From Heterodera schachtii (taxonomy: Eukaryota; Nematoda; Chromadorea; Rhabditida; Heteroderidae): a stretch of DNA of 64,000 nt. The notes below the pieces were generated by a model that saw only the letters and a list, made by a program, of their open reading frames with translations, was not told where the DNA came from and did not search any database. This document shows, in pieces, positions 1 through 12,100 of the stretch. Each line of letters opens with the position of its first letter. The first letter of the stretch is position 1. Position numbers and translations under genes: made by a program. The stretch covers positions 1,751,671-1,815,670 of the forward strand of contig SIJG01000017.1 in the NCBI GenBank assembly GCA_023374025.1. Reading direction: 5' to 3'.

Positions 1-633
1 TCCCCTCCGTTAATTGGCCCACCTTTGCCCTGTCCATCATTTTGCACGCGAATGGTGGTCGGTTCGTTCAATGGCACTTTATCTCGGCTTTGAATTGTTT
101 CTGCGATTACTTTATTGTTTAATGTTTTAATAGCAAGCACATCCAACCAAAGCGATCTCCGCCCAATGAAAATTTATAAGTGACAATTCCATTTTCAAGC
201 TCCACGCTGTGTATAAACGGTCGTTCGTCTCCCGCCCGTCTTTGATCAGCAGCGGAAGCAAAAAGAATAATGCCATTGGGAGACTGAGGACGAATCTGAG
301 GGAAAGGGGAAAACAGTAGAGGAAAGAGGGCATGGGAAAGGGATAGGGATCAACTGTGTGATGTATGACAAATTCAGCGAATGATTGGGCTAATAGGGTA
401 ATTAGTGGACTGATCAATGGTAAGGAGAGGAAGCGTTCAGCTGCCAAAATGCTGCTTGCACTAGCAAAACTCACTTGAAGCTCCAGATTCAACGCGTCCA
501 GACGCATTGCCCTCTCCGATGGCACTGCCATCGCCGTTGTGCCGCTGAAATGGCGGAAGTGCGAGTTTTCCGCGTGCCATGGTTCCGCGCCTTGGCCCCG
601 CTCCGTCCCCTCCCCCTCTTCCGTCTCCTCCTC
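1..633 (-). other. unc-52: Perlecan laminin G domain 1 (truncated by window edge)
   Basis: Three exons join in phase: 633-475 ([28 protein letters not shown]), 283-148 ([40 protein letters not shown]) and 100 to the edge ([20 protein letters not shown]). GIILFA and [16 protein letters not shown] are typical laminin G strands. The introns are 191 and 47 bp. The domain continues beyond position 1. Confidence 0.8.
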
Positions 634-3099
634 CTGAATTATCTTTTGTCTTCCGACCAATGATCATTCCCATTCTTCTATTATTAATTCCCTTACTTTT
701 TCAATTTCCTCCTCAATTGTCCCCTTTCCCTCCTCCAAGTTTTCCCCTCTCCGCTCCTCCGTTCTTAGCATCTGATCGGGCCCCACCACTCCAACCGCTC
801 CCTCCCGCGGCTTTTCCCTTTCGACTTCGATGTCAACAAATTCGCCAAGTTTTAGTCCCGGCTCAATGGTCGAAGGCAGCGGCTTTTCCTGTTGTGCTTA
901 TTGAAAGTCTCTCTGAAGAAAGGCAAAAGACAGAAAATGAAATTTTGGTGGTAAATGGCGGCACAATCAAAGCAAAAGAACGGCAAAATGCATTGTGGCC
1001 AAAGGAAGTTATTCAAAAGGAATGCCAAAATGCAATTTTCCACTTTCAATGCACCAATTCAAATGTGCATGCAATTAGTCAAAACCAACCAACCAATAAA
1101 CCAAATAAATCACTTTTAATTAAACCGCAAATTAATTTGTTGGCTTACAGCAAATTAAATCAAAAAGTTATTATTGAAGAAACCTTTACTTTTTTGTGGT
1201 AAATGACAATGACAAGGAAATAGAGAGAGAGAAAAAGAAAGAAAAAAAGTGGGCGAATGAATGAATCACTGGGGTGGCAGTGCGAAAAGAAAGCGCGTCC
1301 ATTAAGTAATTGTCAATTTGTTAATTGGGTAATTAACGAGAATTAATTAATTAAAAAAAACAAAATCTATTTAATAATTTGAGAGAATAAAGAGAAAAGT
1401 TTATGGAAAATGCAAAATGAAGTGGCGGGGTGGAGAAGTGACAAATGAAAGATACGGTAATCAGCAAATGTTACGGTGGTGGTAATTGATCAGAGACAAA
1501 CGATTATCGATTGATTACATGATATGGCAGCATTGGAGCGATCGCATTTTACACTGATTTTACTGTTGAACACCCTCAGAACCAAGACCCGAACAGTCTG
1601 GCACGGTGCAGCGCCGCGGGCGGTGCGTCGTTGCGGATTTCGTAATGGTGGTAATACTTTTGGAACTGAGTGCGGCCATTTCGGTACCTAAACCAGTGTT
1701 TGTTTGTCCATCACAGGTTCGTTCGTTAGTCTGTTCGAGACTCTCGCTTTTTGCTAATTGTAAGATTTTAATGACCATTCGCTTGAACTGCGCATACAGT
1801 AGTCTCGTACAGTATACACTACAGTCCCCTCGTTCGTCCGTCCACTGACCGTTCCGCCCTCCTCCGCAAGTTTTCCTTGCGCACCTCCGCGATGCTCTTC
1901 TTCCGCTTGTGCTGTGCGTGTTCCGTCCTCTTCCGCTTCCGCTGCTTCTTTTTGCCCTCCTCCTCTTCCTCTTTGTGCTGTGTTCTCTTCCGGTGACTCG
2001 TCGCCCTGCGTCTCTGCTGTCTCAGCCGCCTCAGTCGGCGCATCCGTTGCGGATGGTCCGGCTCGGGTCGTCCGATCTCCACCGCTTGGACAGTGTCCGC
2101 GTCGCTCTCCGCCGCGCTTTGCCCTTCCGCCAAAGTGTACTGCGGCCCCTTCTCTTCCTCTTCCGCTTCTTCTTCCGCCGGTGTTCCCTCCTCCTCCTCC
2201 CGTTCCGTCTTTTGCTGCTGCTTCTGTTGGTGGAAGCTGCGCCGCCGCTTTTCCGCCTCCGTCTCTTCGCCGCCTTCCACGTTCAAAAGTGCCGACGTCT
2301 CCAACACTCCGTCTTTCGTCTGCGCTTGGCACCGATATCGGCCCGTGTGTTCAACAGAAATGGAAGTGAAGAGGAGGCGATTGGCGGTGACCTGTAGGGT
2401 AATTAATTAGTGGAGTGCCGTGCCATTGGTGGCCAAACGCCCACTTGGGCATTCGCTGGCAACGCGTCCCCGTCCTTGGAGAAGTTTACACGTGCATTCG
2501 GGTCTCCAATGACCACACAGTCCAACCACGCCTGGTCACCAACTTGGACCGACTCGGAGGAAACATTCAGCAACACTTTGATAATTGTGTCGGGCACTGA
2601 ACCCAATTAGCATTTAAAAATTATTCAAATTCTAATGACAACGACCAAATATTTTGGCATTCACAAAGCCGGACACACTGCTCTGTCCGTGGTGAACTGT
2701 GCAGCGATAAATGCCCGCGGTTGAGTCGTCGAATTTCTCGATTCTTCAATGGCAAAGTAATAATCATTAATTTGAACAGATATTCGAAATTTGAATTTTT
2801 ACAGCAGTTTGTCGCCCGATTGGTTCGAATTCTCCGGCAACGACTCGCCATTCTCGCGCTGCCAATCGACGGTGGAGCCGGGCACAACAAAGACGGGACA
2901 GTTCAGCACCGCCTGCGAATCGCCGTCGAACTTTGCTTCAACGGCATCTAAAGGTACGGTAGGTTACGATATGGTTCAAATAGTTAAAATAATGAAGAAA
3001 CAAAATGTTAGCAAATCACGAAAAACAGACAAAGGACATTTGCTTGAAGCATTTTCTTGTTTCTTTTCTCATTTCTGCTCCTCTTTCATGTCTCTCTCA

Positions 3100-3130
<31 letters not shown>

Positions 3131-6100
3131 TCCTTTTCTCCCTCTCTCTCGTTTCCCTCTCTCGTTTCTCTCTCTCTCCCATTATATTACTCGCCCTTTT
3201 GCCTCTTCCGACTCTCCGTTTTTCTCCCAATCTTTAAACTGACTGTTTTCCGAGTCAAATCCGACAGAAACTGCCGCCTGTGCCTGTCCGACCGTCTCGC
3301 CGTCTTCGCTCTCCACTTCGCACCGGTAAATGCCGTAATCGTTGCTCGGATCCGCCGACTTGACCAGCAGCTGACTTTGCCTGCCCAACTCACGGATCAG
3401 TGCTCCGCCACGCGCGAGTGACCAGGAATAAGTGAACTCATCCGCAGAACGGCCTAAGGCATTCGCGTGCAAATGGCACTTTGTGAGGGCCCATTACTAT
3501 GGAAATCCCCCTCAAAAGCACAAGGAAAATGGGAAAACGCAAAAAAGGATACAAAAGGATTGTGGATAAGCATTGGCATAATTCTGTCCATCCATTTGTT
3601 AGAGCAAAAGCAAAAAATAAACGAACAAAAGAAGCAACAGAAAAAAGCCAAAGGCATCAAAATAAGGTAACCCCGTCGCAAAACGAGAAGATAAATGGCA
3701 CTGCTGAGCATCACTGTGCCGTTCTCCACCTTCGCCTGGACGGTGTAAATGCCGGATTGGGAAGGTCGAACATTTTGGAGATGAAGCAACGGAATAAGGC
3801 ACCAGCGGAGGGGCGAAAGACGGAGCGGATGATCACCCCAAAGCCAAGTGAAGGAGACCAAAGGACGACGATGGGAAGGGAAAGTGCCGAGGGGCACTGG
3901 GAGGAAAAGCCAAAGTCAAAAAACCAAGGTGGGATAAAGCAAATGAGGAAAAGCATTTTTGAAGGGAGGGAAAGGGAGGGACAAAAAGTCGTTGTCATTT
4001 TTAGGAAAACGGACATTTGGGACTTCCGGTCATTTTCCATCACCAATAAAAGAAAAGCCATTATTAAATGTCCGTAAGCACTTGAACAAAAATGCATTTC
4101 ATTAAAAAACCAAAATCACTTTAATAAGCAAAATTATTACTGCCAATTATCCCCTTAATTGCCTCGTAATTGCCCAATCATTGCTCGCTGTTTTCCTCCC
4201 ACTACAAACTGACCGTGCACCACACAGTCCAACACAATTGAGTCCCCCGCGTTCACCACGCGCACTTGCGGCGGTGAAATGTCCACGTGCAAAAGGTCGG
4301 GCCGCGTGTCGCCCTCGGGGTGCACTTCCACTTTGCTGGTGGCGATTACTTCCTCGTTACGGTACGCGTTGCACTCGTACTCACCCGCGTGATCAGCAGG
4401 CTGAACAAAAGCACCCGATCACTTTTGAGAAAATAGCAAATGGTTGGCCCAATTAATTAATTATCCTAATTAACCAACCAACATCACTCTTCAATTACTC
4501 ATTCCCGCGACAGTTTTACTTTGAAAGGGTCGAATCGGAGCACCCCGCGGTGTTCCTCGTCGCTGGCATCCGAAGGCAACGCGTCCCCGCCGGCCCTCTT
4601 CCACTCGACGCGTTCAACCAGCGAAGAAACAGAAGCGGCACAGATCAATTCCGCCGGTTGGTCCGCGGGGAACCATTGATGGGAGCCCCCCAAAATGCCG
4701 ACCGTTGTCATTCCCGACGGTTCGATCACTTTTGGCAATTATCACAGTAATTTGAAAACTAAACTGAACTCGATCGGTACCTTCAATGCAAATTCCCTTA
4801 GTGACGGAGGCGAAGTCATTGCTGGCCCGGCAAGTGTAACAGCCGGAATTGCCGAGGCCAATGCTCGGATGGCGCAGGAACTGCTCGGAGATGGTGATTG
4901 GCACGTAGTCATCGGGAAGGTCGCCACGTTCGGGGCCCGGGTCACTTTAATTTGACGATAATCGGCCAAATTTGCAATTTCCCTCCCCCACCGTGAAGAA
5001 AAAACTCACTGAAGCCATTCCACGTCCGGGTCCGGCTCACCCTCCGCTTCGCATTTGATCTCCAACGGTTCGCCGACAATCATCTTCAGCCGGGCAGGCG
5101 CGGGTTTTTCCTCCTTGATAATGTTAATTCCGATGGACGGACCGATCTCGACTTTGCCGCTGTCCGATGCTTCGCCCAGCGGATTGGTGGCAGTGCAAGT
5201 CTGGCAATTGAGGACAAAGGATTGATTGACTACATTGATTGGATGGTCAATGAAGAAATTGGTGGAATGGCTAGAGGATTAATCAAGGAACATACTGATC
5301 AGATTCCTTCCTTCCCCCATTTGCCAGTTTACAATTTGTGCCATTGTGCCACCCGCCCCCCGCCGCTTACATATTCCCCGTCGTGCAGTTCCTTCTTGGC
5401 GTCTTTGATCTCCAACACTCCGTCCCCCAAGTCGACCACATCCTCCGGCAATTCGTCTCCATTTGGTCCGCTCCACTGAATTAATTATCCGTTGTCCGCT
5501 TTTCGCTCACTTTGCTCTCCTAATTGCTCACTTTAATCGATGGGTGTGGGTTGCCCGTCACGTAACATTTGAACTGTTTCGATTCGCCGGGTTGGCCGTT
5601 CCACACTTTCGGCTCGACACGTGCTGTCGGTGGCTCTTCCTCTGAATATTTTAATTAACAAATAAACTAAAATATTTAGTGAATGGGAGGGGGGGGGGGG
5701 AGTAAATTCTATGACGGAAAATGCGTCGGTGATTTTCCGGAAGCCGTGTGTTCTCCTACTCTCCCCAATTTCGTGCACAGTTCAGTCAAGTATACGATCA
5801 TTAACCCATCCATTATCCCCCCACCCTCCGCGCTGTCCCCGTCCCTACCGTCCGTTATGTCCAATTTGACCGGGTCGGCGTGTCCCCGTCCGAACTCGTT
5901 GGTCGCCGTGCAGTGGTACTCGCCAATGGTGGCCTCGTCCGCTGCTGCAATCAGAATGTCCTCCCCGTCCACGCTGACTCCGCTGGGCAATGCTCCGTTG
6001 GGCGACTCAAAGCCTTTGAAAAAAGCCACCGAATGAATCGCGCCCTTTAGGCCAACTTCAGCTCACTTACCCCAATGGATTTGCGCGGGTGTTTTGCTGT

Positions 6101-9100
6101 TTGGCTCGCAATGGAACCGCGCAGGGTCTCCGCGGGGGACGGTTTGCTGCGGGGGCGTGGCCACGGGGCGGGGCGGCTCGCCAGGTTTTCGCTCCAGCGG
6201 ACCGACCGGTGGTGGACTAACGTATATTCGAGCGGGCTCGGACACCTTTTGCATAACAAATGGTTTTTGGATAAATGCCTTAGTATGGCAATGAATGCTT
6301 CATCCGCCCCTCTTTCCTTTCCCTTTGCGCTTTTCTTACTCTTTTCTTACCTGTGGTCCTCGGCTTGGCTCTCGTGGTTCGTAAATGCACTCGTAATCGC
6401 CCTGGTGATGCGGCAGCGTCTGCGCAATGTTCAGATTGCCTCTCCCATCATCGACGGCACCCGAAGGCAAAGGCCTTCCCCCGCGGGCGGTCCAGCGGAG
6501 AGTCGCGCGTGGCTCATCCGGAACCCAACAGCGAATGCGCGATGGGTGTCCCTGCTGCACGGTTTGCTCAGTCGGCTCAACCAATGGTCTCTTTGACGCT
6601 TGAAATCAAATGTAATGATGATCTAACGGATCAATTAATTAATTATGCTAATGACCCACGTTCACTGACGTCAAGTCGAACAGGCGGCGACTGAAGGATC
6701 TGTCCCGTCTCCGGGTCAATCGACGAGCAAATGTATGAGTCGGCATGTTCACGTGCCACCGCATCAAACAACAAATGTCCGCTTCTGTCCACTGCGCCCG
6801 ATGGAAGCGACCCGCCGCGGGCCGGCGCCCAACTCAAATGGGCGTTTGGCTCGCCCGGCACCCAACAGCGGAAGCGCGCCGGCTGACCGAGGTCAACGCG
6901 TTGGTAGGGAGGCTCAACTTGGGGCGGATTTCGGGCACGAGCGGGTGGTGGTGGTGAAGGACGACGGACATCGAGCTGAGGAGCAACATCATATCAAAAC
7001 AAATCACTGAGATAATTGTTCGGTACTGACCCGGACTGGCGTCGAGTCGACCGTCCGTTCTCCGCGCGGGTCGTCGTGCGGGTCATAGGCTGTGCAAATA
7101 TAATCGCCGGCATGCCGAAGCTCTGCCCGTGGGATGTTGAGCAGTGCACCGTTGTGCTGCTCCTCCACCCCGCTGGGCAGCATTTCGTCGAGTGCCGGTC
7201 GCCATTTGAGCACCGCCTGCGGATACCCCGGCACCCAACAGCGGTAAGGACGTGGCAGGGGCTGTCCCTCGTCCACAATTTGGTAGGGCGGCTCCACTAG
7301 CACTTGGAAAGGCTTCTTCGGCCGTAGCTTCAGCCGCACATTGTCCGAGTCGACAGGTCGACTTCCGATCGGGTCGCGGCTCGGGTCGTAAGCCGCGCAA
7401 ACGTACTGACCCGGGTGGTGCTGGGACACGCTGGGGAAGTCCAAGTAACCGCCGCTCTGATCCGCGCCCGAGGGCAGTGGGCCACCGTGCGAGGGTCGCC
7501 AAGTGAGCACCGCCCCGGGCACTCCGGGCACCCAACAACGGAAACGGGCCGGACTGCCCAAGTCCGTCTCAATCTCGGGTGGTTCGACTAACGGACGCAT
7601 AGGTAGTGGGGCAGGTACGGCGGGCACGGGAGGCGCATGGCACACGGGGGGACACACCGAAGGCGCTTCAAAATCAATCGAATTTCCAACGCTCAATGCC
7701 TTCGCATTTACGTTTTCGAATTTCCAATCTTCCCGGGTCGGATGCGGTTGTGCCAAACTGGTGCGTTACACTGCAAATGTAGTCTCCGGCGTGGGTTTGC
7801 TGTGCACTCTGAACAATGATCTGATTGCCGCGTTGTTGCCATCCGTGCGGCAGCGGTCCCCCGAGGCGTTGAAAATGCCATTGGACTTCGCAGTCGGCGT
7901 AGCCCGGGGTCAGACAAGTGAACACTGCTTGTTGGCCTTTTAACAATGAAATGAAGTTAGTATGTGTCATTGCCTTGCGTTAGCGTTACCTTCGTCCACC
8001 AGCTGATGAGGCGGTGTTACGGATGGCTTTGGCATTTGGGCAGGTGCCGCGGGCAATGCCGGGGGCAAAGTGGCGGGGTAATGGACAAAGGCGGGCGCAG
8101 CTTGCGGCGAAGCTTAATGTACGAGAATGGCACCCCATTTGAACACATTCTCCCGTCCGTGCTGCTGCTGTATCCTACCGATTGTCAGCGTGGCATCGTC
8201 CGTAGAAATGTCCCCTTTCAATCGGCCGGTGCATCGGTAGTGTCCCGTGTCCTGCTGTTGCACTTGGTCGATCACCAACTGATGTCCAAACTGTTGTGCC
8301 CGTTCGGGCAATTCGGGTTCGCCGATTTTGCTCCATTGGATGTCCACCAAGTCGGGCTGAACCGGGCAAAATGGACACATTAATATAATTTTATTCCAAA
8401 TTTATTCTTTACTTTATCAGCAGAAACAATTTTGCATGTCCATTTGGCACGAGAACCTTCCTGAATGGTCAGCTGTTTTGGCTGAAGAATTTCCACACGA
8501 AGAGGCACTAAATGATAAAAGGCTAAATTAGGGTAATTAGCGTTAATTAAAATTAATTGATAATTAAAAATGTGACGTAAAGAAGGGAAAGAAAAGGAGG
8601 ACACTTTGATTGATTTAAAGAGAGAGACCGACCGTAGTAAAATAAATTCGGGAGGTACAGAAACCCGACCGAAAGTACAGTAACCCTTACCGATTGCAAA
8701 GGCGAGCAATTAAAAAGGCCCCGAGCAACGGAGAAGAAAATTTGCAGCATTTGGCCCATCACCGGCGAAGCATCGGAAAGCGAGCGAAGCAAAGAAAAAA
8801 CAAAGAAAAGTTGGAATTTTGCCAAAAAAGTGCAAAAAAAAAAAGAGAGAAAAAAGTGCCAAAATTTATTCAAATGTCATTAAAGCAAGAGAAATTTTTG
8901 AAATTCTGAAGGGGCAGCGATTTTAGCAATTTAAATTGGAGAATAAAATTCTAAAAGAAATCAGAGAGACAAAAGGGGGGCGAGAGAGAAGGGCGAATGG
9001 AGAGGGTGAAAGAGAGAGAGAGAGTGGGTGCAGAGAAGGAGAGAAAAGGGGAAAGAGAGAGATAGGCGAGAGATGATGAGAAATGCCGGACAAAAACACC

Positions 9101-12100
9101 GTAACAGAGACAAAAATCGGTTTGATTTGAAACCCTTCAGAGAGTGGTAAAGTGTTCCTCCCCCTTCAGCAGCACAATTGGGGAGACCTTCGAAGCTGAC
9201 GGAAGTGGGTTTGGAACTCTTCTTCCTCTGAAGTGTTTTGCTTAGGAGGCACACAAAAAACAGCTGAGAAATGGCCAAAAACACGCGAAAGGCACAAAAA
9301 ACGAAGGAAACGAAAACAAATTACAAAAATAAAATATAAATGAAAAAGCAAAACGGCACAAAAAAACAATGCCTAAAAATGCAAGCGAAGCGAAATGAAA
9401 CGGAAGTGAGTGAATGCGTTATTATGTAAAGCGGCGAATGTTCTGCGCATCGGCGGTGGTCAGTTTGTGAAAAAGCGGTGGCCTCGCACGCGGTAGCGTT
9501 TCGGCCCGGTGCGTTCGACTTTTATGCCGCCGCCCCCGCGCCGGTGCTGCGCGCCATTCGGAGGCCGCACAACGCCAATGTCACGCCGGCCATCACCAAC
9601 ACCAACACCAAAAGCACCTCTCTCACCGTCGGGTCCCGGCACGAACTCCACTTCGGACGGCTTGTGCTTGCCGATGGGCTCGCACTTGCGCCCATCGGCG
9701 GTCTGACCAGGCGTATAACCAGGGGCACATCTGTGGAAAAAGTGGCGGAAATGGAAAGAAATTGAAATGGCATTTAGAGAATCGGGGGAAGAAAAAGGGC
9801 AAACAAATTACGAAATGGCAATGTAATTACGGTGATGCTAATTTGCTTAATTGGACGCTTAAATTTGCCAAGTGTTTGCAAAACGCACTCATCACAAAGA
9901 CGGCCAGCAAAGCCCGGCGGACAGTTGCGGCATTGGACCTGTCCACGCGCATCCAAAAAGCATTCGGCGGTACCCCTTCACACAAAACGAAATGAATGAA
10001 TGGCACTTTTGGTAGCGGAAAGTGCGGCGGCACTCTTCAAAGGCACTTACGGGCACGGGCACTGCGTGCAGTCCCACGGCGTTCCCTTTGTCGCGTCGCC
10101 GTAAAAGCCCTTCTTGCACAATTCGCAATGGAACCCTTCAGTGTTATGTTCGCACAGCTGAAGAGCAAAACAAATTGATTAAGAGTCTGACGATTTAGCA
10201 TATTTTAATGAGATTAGTAATTAAAATTTACAAAAACTCACAATACAACGTCCGTATGAGTCGCAGCCGCGCGGCGAATGGTTGTGGCAATCGCAGCGCG
10301 GGCGTACAACCGCGATTTCCGGTGCCGGACGACAGTCGTAGGGAGTGCCACGACGTGCGTCGCCAACAAAGCCGGGCTTACAACGCTCACAACGATCACC
10401 CTTAGACAGGTAAGTTGGTGATTAGAGAGTGAACGTATCCCGAAAAGTGATTATTAAAGAATCCTTCAAAAAGTGCCGTAAAATTGACAACAAATTTTTA
10501 TTTTTAAATAATTATGAAAGAAGAATTAATTAACTTAGAGAGAGTGGATTAATTAACAAAAATAACAAATTCATTTACAAATATGGGATTTACTAATACT
10601 CATTGTAAGCCTTTTGCCCGTGCCAAATATTAGCAATGTTAATTTGAATCGAAGAATAAACTTGCTAATTATAAGGCTACTCGGCAATTACTAGCAGAGT
10701 TTGTCCGTGTGTTTCACCTCAGTGTTGTGTTGGCAGTCAATGCATGCGCCGTACTCGGCATCGCATTGGCTTGCATGGTTGTGGCACTCGCACTTTTCGC
10801 ACATGCCCAAGTAGGGCCCACCGCCGGTGCGCGAGTAGCCCGGGGCACAGTCCTTGGTGACGGATTTCCGATTAATTAATGATTCCTCCCGACTAATTTT
10901 TAATAGTTTCTATTTTTGGCATTTTCATGCTACCGTCTTCTCACATTTTCATAATTAAATCCCCTTGCCCTTTCGTCCCACTTTCATTCATTTGTCGTAT
11001 TTTAATCTGTTTTGAATTTTTCCCTCGCTGCTCTCTTTGGCATTTTATTCATCCCCCTTTTATGTCTGTCCCCTCCATCCCCAATGCCAATGCCAATGCC
11101 AATGCTTTGTTAATCTCCCCTCCCCCCCCCCTCCCTATGCTTTTGCCCCCCTCCGTCGGCCATTGACGTAACAAAGGGATGAATAGCCAAAGGATTATTA
11201 AGAAAATGTTTGTAATTGCTTTAGCTCAAGATGGCAATGCGTAAAAGCATCAAAATTCATCAAATTGCCAATGGCAATGGCCATTGGACGGGCGACGCAA
11301 AAGTCAAAGAAATGGCCAAATTAAATTATTTATATGCAAAGAATTAATCAGCATTAGAAAATTACCCTCCATTAATTTGTTATTCGCAAATTGTTTGGCC
11401 AAAGTAAACTTTTGAACTAATTATTAATGATTTATTACGCAAATCCCTTATCCGTCCCTCCCCTCAATTAATCCGTCGGCATTTTCTTTTTAAACGATAC
11501 TCTCCCCCCAAACTCGCTTTTCTCACCTCGCATGAACTGCCAATATAGCCGGCTGGGCATTGGCACTGTTCCACGTCCAATGCGCCTTCGCCCGTGCCGT
11601 AAGCGTCCGCCGTGTCCAAAGAGGCGGAGACGAGCGACGCTTGCGAGCACTCGCGCATGTAACTCATTTTGATCAGAAGCGCGTCCAGGTCGGCCAGCAC
11701 CATCATCAGCTGCTCGCGCGAGGCGGAGACGCCGTTGGAGTGGCGCCAGCCGAGCTCAGTGATCGGAACCTGAGGCGGAGAGGGCATTTGCCAATGTTTG
11801 CCGCCCCGTCGCTTTGTGCCGACTTTACCTCCACCGAATTGGGCCGGTCCGCGTGCACTTGCTGCCTGCTCACATATTCCAGCTGAATGTTGTTGCCGCG
11901 GATGATCGCGTCCGCGTCCGGGTTGAGCGGCCCAGGCGCCGGAGAAGCGGAAAGTGTAGCGGAGTTTGCCACCGTAGGCGGTCACTTTGTCGCCCAGAAA
12001 CTTTTGCGGTAAGCTCCAGTATAGTGTTTGACCGCGTGCCTCATAAAATCCGTTGAAACTGATGGAACCATCGTACACCTGAGGGGATGGTACCGTATGC

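Noticed and set aside
579..1202. A 207-codon plus-strand frame with a hydrophobic start
   Set aside because: Opposite strand to the laminin G and linker exons of perlecan. Its composition follows the antisense of those exons, and it has no recognisable domain.
2818..2840. GGTTCGAATTC, like a tRNA B box
   Set aside because: It lies in a perlecan Ig exon, with no A box or acceptor-stem pairing around it.
9450..9618. Hydrophobic segment [21 protein letters not shown] on the minus strand, resembling a membrane helix
   Set aside because: It starts at the strong GTGAGA donor that ends the laminin-EGF exon and is in a different frame from that exon. It is most likely intron sequence.
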